Source: Nonomuraea sp. PA05 (GTDB taxonomy: Bacteria; Actinomycetota; Actinomycetes; Streptosporangiales; Streptosporangiaceae). From it: DNA of 64,000 nt. Below, in pieces: positions 16,799-24,282 of the stretch (position 1 is the stretch's first letter; every line of letters begins with the position of its first letter). A program made the translations under genes and the position numbers. The stretch spans positions 124,001 through 188,000 of the forward strand of contig NZ_VSEY01000014.1 of NCBI RefSeq assembly GCF_008086045.1, given 5' to 3'. The notes beneath the pieces are model-generated. The model saw only the letters and a program-made list of their open reading frames with translations. It had not been told where the DNA came from and made no database searches.

Positions 16799-17925
16799 GG
16801 GTCGGCATCGTCTGCCCGTACGCGTGGGACGTGCCGGGCGGCGTCAAACAGCACATCGACGACCTGGCCCAGGCCCTGATCGCGCAGGGGCACGAAGTCT
16901 CGGTGATCGCGCCCGCGGCCGACGACGAGGAGCTGCCCCCGTACGTGACGGGGGCCGGGCGGGCGATCCCCGTGCCGTACAACGGGTCGGTGGCCCGGAT
17001 GTCGTTCGGCTTCCTGTCGGCCGCGCGGGTGCGGCGCTGGGTGCGTACGGGCGGCTTCGACGTGCTGCACATCCACGAGCCGCTGATCCCCAGCCTGGGC
17101 GTGCTGGCCTGCTGGGCGGCCAAGGGGCCGATCGTGGCCACGTTCCACGCCTCGTTCACCCGCTCGCGCGCGATCGCGGTGGCCGAGCCGCTGTTGCGCA
17201 GCGCGCTGGAGAAGCTCAGCGGCCGCATCACGGTCTCCGACGCGGCCCGCAAGAGCCTGGTCGAGCAGTTCGGCGGCGACACCGTGCTCATCCCGAACGG
17301 CGTCACCGTCGCCCGCTACACCGAGGCCGAGCCGCTCGACGGCTGGGGCCCCCACGGGCGCACGCTGGGTTTCCTCGGACGCATGGACGAGGAGCGCAAG
17401 GGGCTGCCGATCCTGCTGGAGGCGTTCGGCGCGCTGGCGGCCGAGCGGCCGGACGTGAAGCTGCTCATCGCGGGCCCCGGCGACGAGAAGGACGTCTACG
17501 ACCAGGTGCCGAAGCGGTTCCGCGACCGGGTGACCGTGCTGGGCATGGTGAGCGAGGCCGACAAGATCCGCGCGTACCACTCGGTGGACGTGTTCGTGGC
17601 GCCCAACACGCGCGGCGAGAGCTTCGGCATCGTGCTGGCCGAGGCGATGGCGTCCGGGGCGACGGTGCTGGCCAGCGACATCCCGGCGTTCCGCAAGGTG
17701 CTGGGCGACGGGCAGGCGGGCGCGCTGTTCGCCAACCGCGACCCGGCCTCGCTGGCGCGTGAGGCCGCCGCGCTGCTGGACGCGCCGGAGCGGCGTGCCA
17801 AGCTGGCGGCGGAGGCGCTGGTCGCGGTCAGGAAGTACGACTGGTCCACGGTCGCGCGCGACGTCGTGCGCGTCTACGAGACCGTCACCATGAGCGGCGC
17901 CGGGCGCGTGGAAGAGGACCTGTGA
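16795..17925 (+). CDS. pimA: Phosphatidyl-myo-inositol mannosyltransferase
   Basis: 376-aa GT4 glycosyltransferase that transfers mannose from GDP-mannose to phosphatidylinositol, starting PIM synthesis. The N-terminal domain opens with the acceptor-side glycine-rich loop (VCPYAWDVPGGVKQHI); the C-terminal donor domain has FLGRMDEERKGLPILLEA and the ExxxxxxxE motif in ESFGIVLAEAMASG. The ATG overlaps the patA stop. The last 12 codons (ending EEDL) are duplicated directly downstream by a 35-bp tandem repeat, creating a 12-codon reading frame before the next gene. Confidence 0.95.
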   Translation: MRVGIVCPYAWDVPGGVKQHIDDLAQALIAQGHEVSVIAPAADDEELPPYVTGAGRAIPVPYNGSVARMSFGFLSAARVRRWVRTGGFDVLHIHEPLIPSLGVLACWAAKGPIVATFHASFTRSRAIAVAEPLLRSALEKLSGRITVSDAARKSLVEQFGGDTVLIPNGVTVARYTEAEPLDGWGPHGRTLGFLGRMDEERKGLPILLEAFGALAAERPDVKLLIAGPGDEKDVYDQVPKRFRDRVTVLGMVSEADKIRAYHSVDVFVAPNTRGESFGIVLAEAMASGATVLASDIPAFRKVLGDGQAGALFANRDPASLAREAAALLDAPERRAKLAAEALVAVRKYDWSTVARDVVRVYETVTMSGAGRVEEDL

Positions 17926-17961
17926 CGAGCGGCGGCGGCCGTGCGGAGGAAGACCTGTGAC
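17892..17961. repeat. 35-bp tandem duplication of the pimA 3' end
   Basis: Copy 1 is 17892-17926 and copy 2 is 17927-17961. Both begin GAGCGGCG and end GACCTGTGAC, and the encoded tails are SGAGRVEEDL and SGGGRAEEDL. Each copy ends with a GTGA that can act as stop and start at once. Confidence 0.85.
17922..17960 (+). CDS. Putative 12-codon coupling micro-ORF between pimA and the 17957 gene
   Basis: Starts with the GTG of the GTGA that ends pimA and stops with the TGA of the GTGA that begins the next gene. Its peptide (VTSGGGRAEEDL) is a copy of the pimA tail. It may only carry ribosomes from pimA to the next start. Translation is not shown. Confidence 0.3.
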   Translation: MTSGGGRAEEDL

Positions 17962-18499
17962 ATCCACGATGATCGTGCTGATCGTGGGCATCGTCGTGGT
18001 GCTCACGGCCGTCTACATCTCCTGGCGGGCGGGCCGGCTCGACCGCCTGCACATCAGGCTGGAGCTGGCCCAGGAGTCGCTGGACGCCTCGCTGATGGGC
18101 CGCCGCGCGGTCGTGCTGGAGCTGGCCGGGTCGCGCCTGCTCGACCCCGCCACGTCCCTGGTGCTGGCCGCGGCGGCCCACGAGGCCAGGTCGGCGGGGC
18201 CGGAGGAGCGCGAGCACGCCGAGAGCGACCTGTCGCGCACGTTGCGGGCGGTGGTGGACCAGGACCGGTTCAGGGAGAAGCTGTCGGAGTCGCCGGGAGG
18301 CCGCGAGCTGCTGGAGGAGCTCGACGCCGCCGTGGCCAAGGTGGTCTACTCGCGCCGCTTCTACAACAACGCGGTGGGGGTCACGCGCGCGGCTCAGGAC
18401 CGCTGGCTCGCCAGGACGTTGCGCCTGGCCGGGCACACCGAATACCCACAATTCTTCGAGATTGATGACAATCCGCCCGCAGCTATGGCAACTGAATGA
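17957..18499 (+). CDS. Membrane-anchored protein of unknown function, 180 aa, LemA-like tail
   Basis: One N-terminal transmembrane helix (MIVLIVGIVVVLTAVYISW) is followed by a soluble helical domain (HIRLELAQESLDASLMGRRAVV) and a conserved end (RRFYNNAVGVTRAAQDRWL, then YPQFFEIDD), which recalls the FYN and FF signatures of LemA proteins. It also resembles, from memory, the N-terminal half of the protein that follows pimA in mycobacteria (Rv2609c). GTG 17957 has GGAGGA seven bases upstream. The role is unknown; conserved linkage to pimA suggests envelope biology. Confidence 0.75.
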   Translation: MTSTMIVLIVGIVVVLTAVYISWRAGRLDRLHIRLELAQESLDASLMGRRAVVLELAGSRLLDPATSLVLAAAAHEARSAGPEEREHAESDLSRTLRAVVDQDRFREKLSESPGGRELLEELDAAVAKVVYSRRFYNNAVGVTRAAQDRWLARTLRLAGHTEYPQFFEIDDNPPAAMATE

Positions 18500-18521
18500 C
18501 CTGATTTGGGGAAGCCAGTAA

Positions 18522-18547
18522 GCTTCATCCCGTTTTCGGGCTGAAGC
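18522..18547 (+). other. Hairpin in the leader of the DUF3048 gene
   Basis: GCTTCA pairs with TGAAGC and CCCG with CGGG around a TTTT loop, with one T/C mismatch. It ends directly before the GAGGAG ribosome site of the gene at 18562. It may terminate the pim transcript or shape the leader. Confidence 0.4.
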
Positions 18548-18561
18548 GAGGAGAGTTACAC

Positions 18562-19578
18562 GTGCGGCTACCCCGGATGATCACGGTCTACCTGGCCGGA
18601 GCGGCCGTGCTGCTGCCCGTGGCGGCCTGTTCCCCGGACGACCCGGCGGCCGGACAGGCCCCCGCGCCGTCCGCCACGGCGGCGCCCAGCGAGGAGCCGG
18701 AAGAGGTCAACGCCCATCCGTTCACCGGCAAGCCGTACGAGACGCTCAAGCCCGTACTGGCCGTGAAGATCGAGAACACCGCGGCGGGCAAGCCGCAGCT
18801 CGGGCTCAAGAGCGCGGACATCGTCTACATCGAGCAGGTCGAGGCGGGCCTGACCCGGCTCATGGCGATCTTCTCCTCCAAGCTGCCGGCCAAGGTGGGC
18901 CCGGTGCGCAGCGCGCGCATCTCCGACCTGCACATCGCCCCGCAGTTCGGCAAGCCGGCCTTCTCCTACTCCGGCGCGCAGACCAAGATGCTGCCGTTCA
19001 TCGCCGAGGCCTCCCTGTGGGACGTCGGCGACACCCGCAACCCCGGCGCCTACTTCCGCCAGCCCGGCCGCTTCGCCCCCTACAACCTGTTCGCCAACAC
19101 CAAGCAGCTCCTGGCCAAGGCGCCCAAGGCGAGCAAGGCCAAGGACGTCGGCTTCACCTTCGGCGACGCCCCGGCCGAGGGCGGCGTGGACAAGAAGTCG
19201 TACACCGTCAGGTGGCCCGCGGCCCGCTTCACCTTCGCCTGGTCGCAGGACAAGGAGCAGTGGCTGATCTGGCAGGACGGCAAGAAGGACATGGCGGCGG
19301 AGGGCGGCCAGCTCGGCGCGCCGACGATCGTCATCCAGTACACCAAGACCGAGCGCTCGGAGTTCCACGACAAGAACGACAGCTACACGCCGCTCGTGCA
19401 CACCACGGGCAAGGGTTCCGCGATCGTGCTGCGTGACGGTAAAGCTTTCAAAGCGCGGTGGGAACGGGAATCGGAGGAGAGCGGCACGACGTTCACCACT
19501 GAGAGCGGCGAGCCGATGAACTTCGCCCCCGGCCAGGTCTGGGTCGCCCTCGCCAGCCGCAAGCCTGTCATTCCGTAG
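18562..19578 (+). CDS. DUF3048 domain lipoprotein (YerB-like)
   Basis: 338 aa. A lipoprotein signal peptide ends in the lipobox VAAC (cysteine near residue 23), followed by a Pro/Ala/Ser-rich linker. The DUF3048 domain covers about residues 45-338 with HPFTGKPYE, LAVKIENTAAGKPQLGLKSADIVYIEQVEAGLTR, and GPVRSARISDLHIA as conserved segments. YerB-type lipoproteins are secreted and anchored to the membrane; no activity is established. GTG 18562 is preceded by GAGGAGAG. The 3' end is followed by about 110 bases that must hold the pdxS promoter. Confidence 0.87.
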   Translation: MRLPRMITVYLAGAAVLLPVAACSPDDPAAGQAPAPSATAAPSEEPEEVNAHPFTGKPYETLKPVLAVKIENTAAGKPQLGLKSADIVYIEQVEAGLTRLMAIFSSKLPAKVGPVRSARISDLHIAPQFGKPAFSYSGAQTKMLPFIAEASLWDVGDTRNPGAYFRQPGRFAPYNLFANTKQLLAKAPKASKAKDVGFTFGDAPAEGGVDKKSYTVRWPAARFTFAWSQDKEQWLIWQDGKKDMAAEGGQLGAPTIVIQYTKTERSEFHDKNDSYTPLVHTTGKGSAIVLRDGKAFKARWERESEESGTTFTTESGEPMNFAPGQVWVALASRKPVIP

Positions 19579-19689
19579 AAGTCGGAGCGCGAATCCTGAC
19601 ATCTTGGCATGTCGGGGGAGGGGTCCTCCAGGACCTACGATGGGCTTGAAAAACTTACCGAATCGCCGTGAGAGCCCGTGAGGATGACC

Positions 19690-20598
19690 GTGTCGACCAG
19701 CACGCCAGAAAGCACCCCCGTCACCGGAACCGCGCGCGTCAAGCGCGGCATGGCCGAGATGCTCAAGGGCGGCGTCATCATGGACGTCGTCACCCCCGAG
19801 CAGGCCAAGATCGCTGAGGATGCCGGCGCGGTGGCCGTCATGGCCCTGGAGCGCGTGCCCGCCGACATCCGCGCCCAGGGCGGCGTGTCCAGGATGAGCG
19901 ACCCCGACATGATCGACGGCATCATCTCCGCCGTCTCGATCCCCGTCATGGCCAAGGCCCGCATCGGTCACTTCGTCGAGGCCAGGGTGCTGCAGGCGCT
20001 CGGCGTCGACTACGTCGACGAGTCCGAGGTGCTCACCCCGGCCGACTACGCCAACCACATCGACAAGTGGCAGTTCACCGTGCCGTTCGTGTGCGGGGCC
20101 ACCAACCTCGGCGAGGCCATGCGCCGCATCACCGAGGGCGCGGCCATGATCCGCTCCAAGGGCGAGGCCGGCACCGGCGACGTCTCCAACGCCGTCACCC
20201 ACATGCGCACGATCCGCGCCGAGATCAAGCGGCTCACCTCGCTGCCCGAGGACGAGCTGTACGTCGCCGCCAAGGAGCTGCAGGCCCCGTACGAGCTGGT
20301 CGTCGAGGTCGCCAAGACCGGCAAGCTGCCGGTCGTGCTGTTCACCGCGGGCGGCATCGCCACCCCGGCCGACGCCGCGATGATGATGCAGCTCGGCGCC
20401 GAGGGCGTGTTCGTGGGCTCGGGCATCTTCAAGTCGGGCGACCCGGCCAAGCGCGCCGCGGCCATCGTCAAGGCCACGACGTTCTACGACGACCCCGACG
20501 TCATCGCCAAGGTCTCGCGCGGCCTGGGCGAGGCGATGGTCGGCATCAACGTCGACGAGATCCCGCAGCCGCACCGGCTGGCGGAGCGCGGCTGGTAG
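19690..20598 (+). CDS. pdxS: Pyridoxal 5'-phosphate synthase, lyase subunit
   Basis: 302-aa synthase subunit of the deoxyxylulose-independent vitamin B6 pathway. It makes PLP from ribose 5-phosphate, glyceraldehyde 3-phosphate and ammonia supplied by PdxT. Key segments are KGGVIMDVVTPEQAKIAEDAG, the active-site lysine in VMAKARIGH, and TAGGIATPADAAMMMQLGAEGVFVGSGIF. GTG 19690 is chosen because GAGGA lies five bases upstream and the N-terminus then matches the family; GTG 19678 or ATG 19684 are in frame. Its partner pdxT lies 4.6 kb downstream instead of adjacent. Confidence 0.96.
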   Translation: MSTSTPESTPVTGTARVKRGMAEMLKGGVIMDVVTPEQAKIAEDAGAVAVMALERVPADIRAQGGVSRMSDPDMIDGIISAVSIPVMAKARIGHFVEARVLQALGVDYVDESEVLTPADYANHIDKWQFTVPFVCGATNLGEAMRRITEGAAMIRSKGEAGTGDVSNAVTHMRTIRAEIKRLTSLPEDELYVAAKELQAPYELVVEVAKTGKLPVVLFTAGGIATPADAAMMMQLGAEGVFVGSGIFKSGDPAKRAAAIVKATTFYDDPDVIAKVSRGLGEAMVGINVDEIPQPHRLAERGW

Positions 20599-20648
20599 TC
20601 AGCGCGTCGTTGCAGGTCACAGCGGTGGCAGCGTGAGACGATCACTTC

Positions 20649-20672
20649 CGGCAGGCCGACGGCGGCCTGCCG
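20649..20672 (+). terminator. First hairpin downstream of pdxS
   Basis: Perfect 10-bp stem (CGGCAGGCCG with its complement) and ACGG loop, without a T-run. It precedes the stronger terminator at 20708. Confidence 0.5.
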
Positions 20673-20707
20673 GGGGCGCCACCGCGCGACGGTGAAAATT
20701 GCCAAGT

Positions 20708-20739
20708 AAGGCGGCATCCGCGAAGGATGTCGCCTTTTT
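20708..20739 (+). terminator. Rho-independent terminator of pdxS
   Basis: A 12-bp stem with one G-U pair (20708-20719 with 20725-20736), five-base loop GCGAA, then an unbroken run of T (20735-20739). This is a textbook intrinsic terminator. Confidence 0.9.
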
Positions 20740-20752
20740 GGTGTTGTGTGGC

Positions 20753-20774
20753 GTTCACCACGTAGTCATGATCC
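20753..20774 (+). promoter_or_regulatory. Candidate PHO box upstream of phoD
   Basis: GTTCACCACGT followed by AGTCATGATCC gives two 11-bp units; the first matches the GTTCACC core of Streptomyces PhoP direct repeats, the second keeps only TCA. It lies 53 bases before the phoD start. PhoP binding is inferred. Confidence 0.4.
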
Positions 20775-20826
20775 TCAGTAAAGCTACGGGTCAACCCTCG
20801 TCCCCAGATCGTCCCGGGAGCCACAC

Positions 20827-22509
20827 GTGTCCAAGCTGAACCGCAGGCATTTCCTCGTCACAGGGTTAGCCGCAGGCGCGGCCGCGGCGATCCCCGCGGG
20901 TGCCGCGCACGCCGACCCCGACCCGTCCGCCGAGACGGCCCAGACCCTGGGCTCGCGCGGCCTGACCACCGATCCGTTCACGCTCGGCGTCGCCTGCGGC
21001 GACCCCGACAGCGAGGGCTTCGTCATCTGGACCAGGCTCGCCCAGCAGCCGATGGCCGAGGACGGCTTCGGCGGCATGCCCCAGCGGCCCTTCCCCGTGC
21101 AGTGGCAGATCTACGCCGACGAGCGGGCCCGCCGCGTCGTCCGCACCGGCGTGTCCGTCGCCGCCCCCGAATGGGGCCACAGCGTGCACGTCGAGGTGAA
21201 GGGGCTGAGCTCCGACCGCGAGTACTGGTACCGCTTCCGCGTCGGCCCGTACGTCTCGCCGCTCGGCCGCGCCCGCACCGCCCCGCACCCACTCTCCTAC
21301 GGCGGCGGCCTGGCCATGGCCTTCGTCTCCTGCGCCCAGTACGAGCACGGCTACTTCACCTCCTACCGCCGCCTGGCCGAGGAGCACCCGGACCTCGTCC
21401 TGCACCTCGGCGACTACCAGTACGAGTACACGAAGAACACCTACACGATCCCCGGCGGCAACGTCCGCCACCACGAGGGCCCCGAGACCGAGACGCTGGC
21501 CGGCTACCGCCAGCGGCACGCCCAGTACAAGGCCGACCCCGACCTCCAGGCCGCGCACGCCGCCGCGCCCTGGCTGGTCGTCTGGGACGACCACGAGCTC
21601 GACAACAACTGGGCCGACGAGGTGCCGGAGAAGCCCGAGATCCCCCAGCCGAACTTCCTGACCAGGCGCGAGGCCGCCTTCCGCGCCTACTACGAGAACA
21701 TGCCGCTGCGCCGCACCTCGATCCCGCGCGGCATCGACATGCAGCTCTACCGGCGCATCCGGTGGGGCCGGATGGCCACCTTCCACATGCTCGACACCCG
21801 CCAGTACCGCGACGACCAGGGCTGCGGCGACGGCTACAAGGACTGCCCCGCCTCCGTGGACCCGGCCCGCTCGATCACCGGCGCCGAGCAGGAGGAGTGG
21901 CTGCTGCACGGCTTCCGCCACTCCCGCGCGCAGTGGGACATCCTCGGCCAGCAGGTCTTCTTCGCCCAGCGCGACAACAACGCGGGCCCCCTCAAGGTCA
22001 CCTCCCAGGACTCCTGGGACGGCTACGTCGCCTCCCGGCAGCGGATCACGCAGGGCTGGATCGACGCGCAGGTGCGCAACCCCGTCGTGCTGACCGGCGA
22101 CGTGCACGCCCACTGGGCCAGCGACCTCAAGCTCGACTACGACGACCCCACCGGGCCGACCGTGGGCTCCGAGCTGGTGGCCACGTCGATCTCGACCGGC
22201 GGGAACGGCGCCGACTCCGACCCGGCCCAGCACCCGTTCCTGGCCATCAACCCGCACCTGAAGTTCTACAACAACCAGCGCGGCTACGTCCTGACGAGGA
22301 TCGAGCGGGACCAGATGTCCGCCGACTTCAAGGTCGTGCCGACGGTGCAGACGCCGGGCTCCGAGGTGTACACGCGGGCCACGTACGTCATCGAGGACCG
22401 GGTGCCCGGCGTGCAGCAGACGTACCTGCGGCCGCTCGACCCGACGATGCGCAGCGCGGCGGGGATGACCGTGGAGGACACGGTCCGCCTGGAGACCGAG
22501 CGCCCGTAA
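20827..22509 (+). CDS. phoD: Secreted PhoD-type alkaline phosphatase / phosphodiesterase
   Basis: 560 aa. A Tat signal peptide (NRRHFLVTGLAAGAAAAIP, cleavage near AHA) exports the folded, metal-loaded enzyme. The N-terminal PhoD domain starts at FTLGVACGDPDSEGFVIWTRL, and the catalytic metallophosphatase core contains HLGDYQYEY, VWDDHELDNNW and LTGDVHAHW. It releases phosphate from organic esters outside the cell and is normally induced by phosphate starvation. GTG 20827 is the start. It lies between pdxS and pdxT, an unusual place, and ends in a strong terminator. Confidence 0.95.
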   Translation: MSKLNRRHFLVTGLAAGAAAAIPAGAAHADPDPSAETAQTLGSRGLTTDPFTLGVACGDPDSEGFVIWTRLAQQPMAEDGFGGMPQRPFPVQWQIYADERARRVVRTGVSVAAPEWGHSVHVEVKGLSSDREYWYRFRVGPYVSPLGRARTAPHPLSYGGGLAMAFVSCAQYEHGYFTSYRRLAEEHPDLVLHLGDYQYEYTKNTYTIPGGNVRHHEGPETETLAGYRQRHAQYKADPDLQAAHAAAPWLVVWDDHELDNNWADEVPEKPEIPQPNFLTRREAAFRAYYENMPLRRTSIPRGIDMQLYRRIRWGRMATFHMLDTRQYRDDQGCGDGYKDCPASVDPARSITGAEQEEWLLHGFRHSRAQWDILGQQVFFAQRDNNAGPLKVTSQDSWDGYVASRQRITQGWIDAQVRNPVVLTGDVHAHWASDLKLDYDDPTGPTVGSELVATSISTGGNGADSDPAQHPFLAINPHLKFYNNQRGYVLTRIERDQMSADFKVVPTVQTPGSEVYTRATYVIEDRVPGVQQTYLRPLDPTMRSAAGMTVEDTVRLETERP

Positions 22510-22528
22510 CCCTCCCCCCACCTGGACC

Positions 22529-22572
22529 AGCGTGGGCACGCCGAACCTCCTGGGCGTGCCCACGCTTCTTTT
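22529..22572 (+). terminator. Rho-independent terminator of phoD
   Basis: Perfect 14-bp stem (22529-22542 with 22553-22566), ten-base loop, followed by TCTTTT. It lies 20 bases after the phoD stop. Confidence 0.9.
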
Positions 22573-22584
22573 GTGCCCGGAATA

Positions 22585-22611
22585 TTAGCCAGGCTAAGTT
22601 AGTTGGGCTAA
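22585..22611. promoter_or_regulatory. Tandem palindromic operator for the MarR regulator
   Basis: TTAGCCAGGCTAA (22585-22597) is a perfect 6-bp inverted repeat around one base; TTAGTTGGGCTAA (22599-22611) is a second copy with intact TTAG/CTAA arms. The centres are 14 bp apart and the second site ends two bases before the MarR start codon. Binding by the MarR protein would shut the marR-MFS unit. Confidence 0.65.
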
Positions 22612-22613
22612 GC

Positions 22614-23048
22614 ATGAGGGACGATCCCACCCGCCTGGCCGAGCAGGTCTCCACCGTGCTCCGGCACCTGGTCCTCCTGCTCAGGCGCACCGTCGCCGGC
22701 CAGCCCGTGACCAGCCAGCAGTACGGCGTGCTCGGCTCGCTCGAAGCCGGCCCCCGCCGGATGACGGAGCTGGCCGAGGAGCACGCCGTACAGCTCCCCA
22801 CCATGACCGTGCAGATCAACCGCCTGGAGGACGCCGGCCTGGTGGCCCGCGGCTCCGACCCCGCGGACGCCCGCGTCAGGACGGTCGAGCTCACGGCGGA
22901 GGGCCGCGACCGGCTCGGAGCCGTCCGCAGGGCCAGGATCGCCCGCCTCACCACGGAACTGGCCGCGCTCACGGAGGACGAGCGCGCCACCCTCGCGGCA
23001 GCCCTGCCCGTCCTGGCCAAGCTCGGACGCGCCCAGGAACGCCCTTAG
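22614..23048 (+). CDS. MarR-family transcriptional regulator
   Basis: 144-aa winged-helix repressor: VTSQQYGVLGSLEAGPRRMTELAEEH is the start of the DNA-binding domain, QLPTMTVQINRLEDAGLVAR the recognition helix, and GSDPADARVRTVELTAEGR the beta wing. It most likely represses itself and the MFS exporter 13 bases downstream, released by a small ligand. Two palindromic operators lie immediately before the start codon, so the transcript has almost no leader. The TAG stop is part of the ribosome site region of the MFS gene. Confidence 0.9.
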   Translation: MRDDPTRLAEQVSTVLRHLVLLLRRTVAGQPVTSQQYGVLGSLEAGPRRMTELAEEHAVQLPTMTVQINRLEDAGLVARGSDPADARVRTVELTAEGRDRLGAVRRARIARLTTELAALTEDERATLAAALPVLAKLGRAQERP

Positions 23049-23061
23049 GAGAAGGAGCACC

Positions 23062-24282
23062 ATGCAAACCGGCGTGCAAACCGGCGGCGGAATCCTTCGC
23101 CAGCCCATGTCCGTCTGGGCCACCGCGTTCGCCGCGGTCGTGGCCTTCATGGGCATCGGGCTCGTCGACCCCATCCTGCCTTCCATCGCCCAAGGACTGA
23201 ACGCCACCCCCAGCCAGGTCTCACTGCTGTTCACCAGCTACTTCCTGGTCACCGCCGTGGCCATGTTGATCACCGGCTGGGTCTCCAGCCGCATCGGCGG
23301 CAAACGCACGCTGCTCGTCGGGCTGGTGCTGGTCGTCGTGTTCGCGGCGCTGGCCGGCACCTCCACCAGCGTCGCCGAGCTCGTCGGCTTCCGCGCCGGC
23401 TGGGGCCTGGGCAACGCGCTGTTCGTGGCCACCGCGCTGGCCGTCATCGTCGGAGCCGCCAGCGGCGGCGCGGAATCGGCCATCATCCTGTACGAGGCCG
23501 CGCTCGGCCTCGGCATCTCGCTGGGCCCCCTCGTCGGCGCCCTGCTCGGCGACTGGAACTGGCGGGCCCCGTTCTTCGGCACCGCCACGCTCATGGCGGC
23601 CGGCTTCGTGCTGATCGTCACGATGCTCCGCGCCACCCCCAGACCGGCCCAGAAGACCCGGCTGAGCGCCCCCATCAGGGCGCTGGCGCACGGCGGCCTG
23701 TCCACGACCGCCTTCACCGCGCTGTTCTACAACTTCGCATTCTTCACCGTGCTGGCGTTCACGCCGTTCATCCTGGGCATGACCGCCTACGGCATCGGCG
23801 CCGTCTTCTTCGGCTGGGGCGTCTGCGTGGCGCTGTCGTCGGTCTTCGCCGCGCCGCCGCTGCAGCGCAGGATCGGCTCGGTGAACGTGCTGCACCTGGC
23901 GCTGGCCCTGCTGGCCGTCTGCCAGATCGGCATCGCGCTGTCCGGCCACGCGGGCGTCATCGTGTTCACCATCCTGTCCGGCATCCCCATCGGCCTCAAC
24001 AACACCGTCTTCACCGAGTCGGCCATGGAGGTCTCCGACGCGCCCAGGCCGGTCGCGTCGGCGGGCTACAACTTCGTGCGCTGGATGGGCGGCGCGCTGG
24101 CCCCGTTCATCGCCACGAAGCTGGGCGAGGAGATCGGGATCGCGGTGCCGTACGTGGTGGGCGCGCTCTGCTGCGTCATCGGCATGGCCATCCTGTACAC
24201 CAGGCGGCACCACCTGCGTGCCCTGTCCCGCGTGGACGCCGACCACAAGGTTCACGACGCCGAGACCGTGCCCGCCACGTGA
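23062..24282 (+). CDS. Major facilitator superfamily exporter
   Basis: 406-aa membrane protein with about 12 hydrophobic helices. MFS landmarks are the early GIGLVDPILPSIA segment, the loop WVSSRIGGKRTLL between helices 2 and 3, and LGPLVGALLG in helix 5 (motif C-like, typical of drug/H+ antiporters). With the MarR gene 13 bases upstream it forms a likely drug or metabolite efflux pair. GGAG precedes the ATG. Its TGA overlaps the next gene start as GTGA. The substrate is unknown. Confidence 0.88.
   Translation: MQTGVQTGGGILRQPMSVWATAFAAVVAFMGIGLVDPILPSIAQGLNATPSQVSLLFTSYFLVTAVAMLITGWVSSRIGGKRTLLVGLVLVVVFAALAGTSTSVAELVGFRAGWGLGNALFVATALAVIVGAASGGAESAIILYEAALGLGISLGPLVGALLGDWNWRAPFFGTATLMAAGFVLIVTMLRATPRPAQKTRLSAPIRALAHGGLSTTAFTALFYNFAFFTVLAFTPFILGMTAYGIGAVFFGWGVCVALSSVFAAPPLQRRIGSVNVLHLALALLAVCQIGIALSGHAGVIVFTILSGIPIGLNNTVFTESAMEVSDAPRPVASAGYNFVRWMGGALAPFIATKLGEEIGIAVPYVVGALCCVIGMAILYTRRHHLRALSRVDADHKVHDAETVPAT

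Noticed and set aside
18568..20574. 668-codon minus-strand frame opposite the DUF3048 gene and pdxS
   Set aside because: Shadow of two clear genes on the plus strand; composition (His/Gly/Asp/Arg/Val-rich) is typical of antisense frames in GC-rich DNA.
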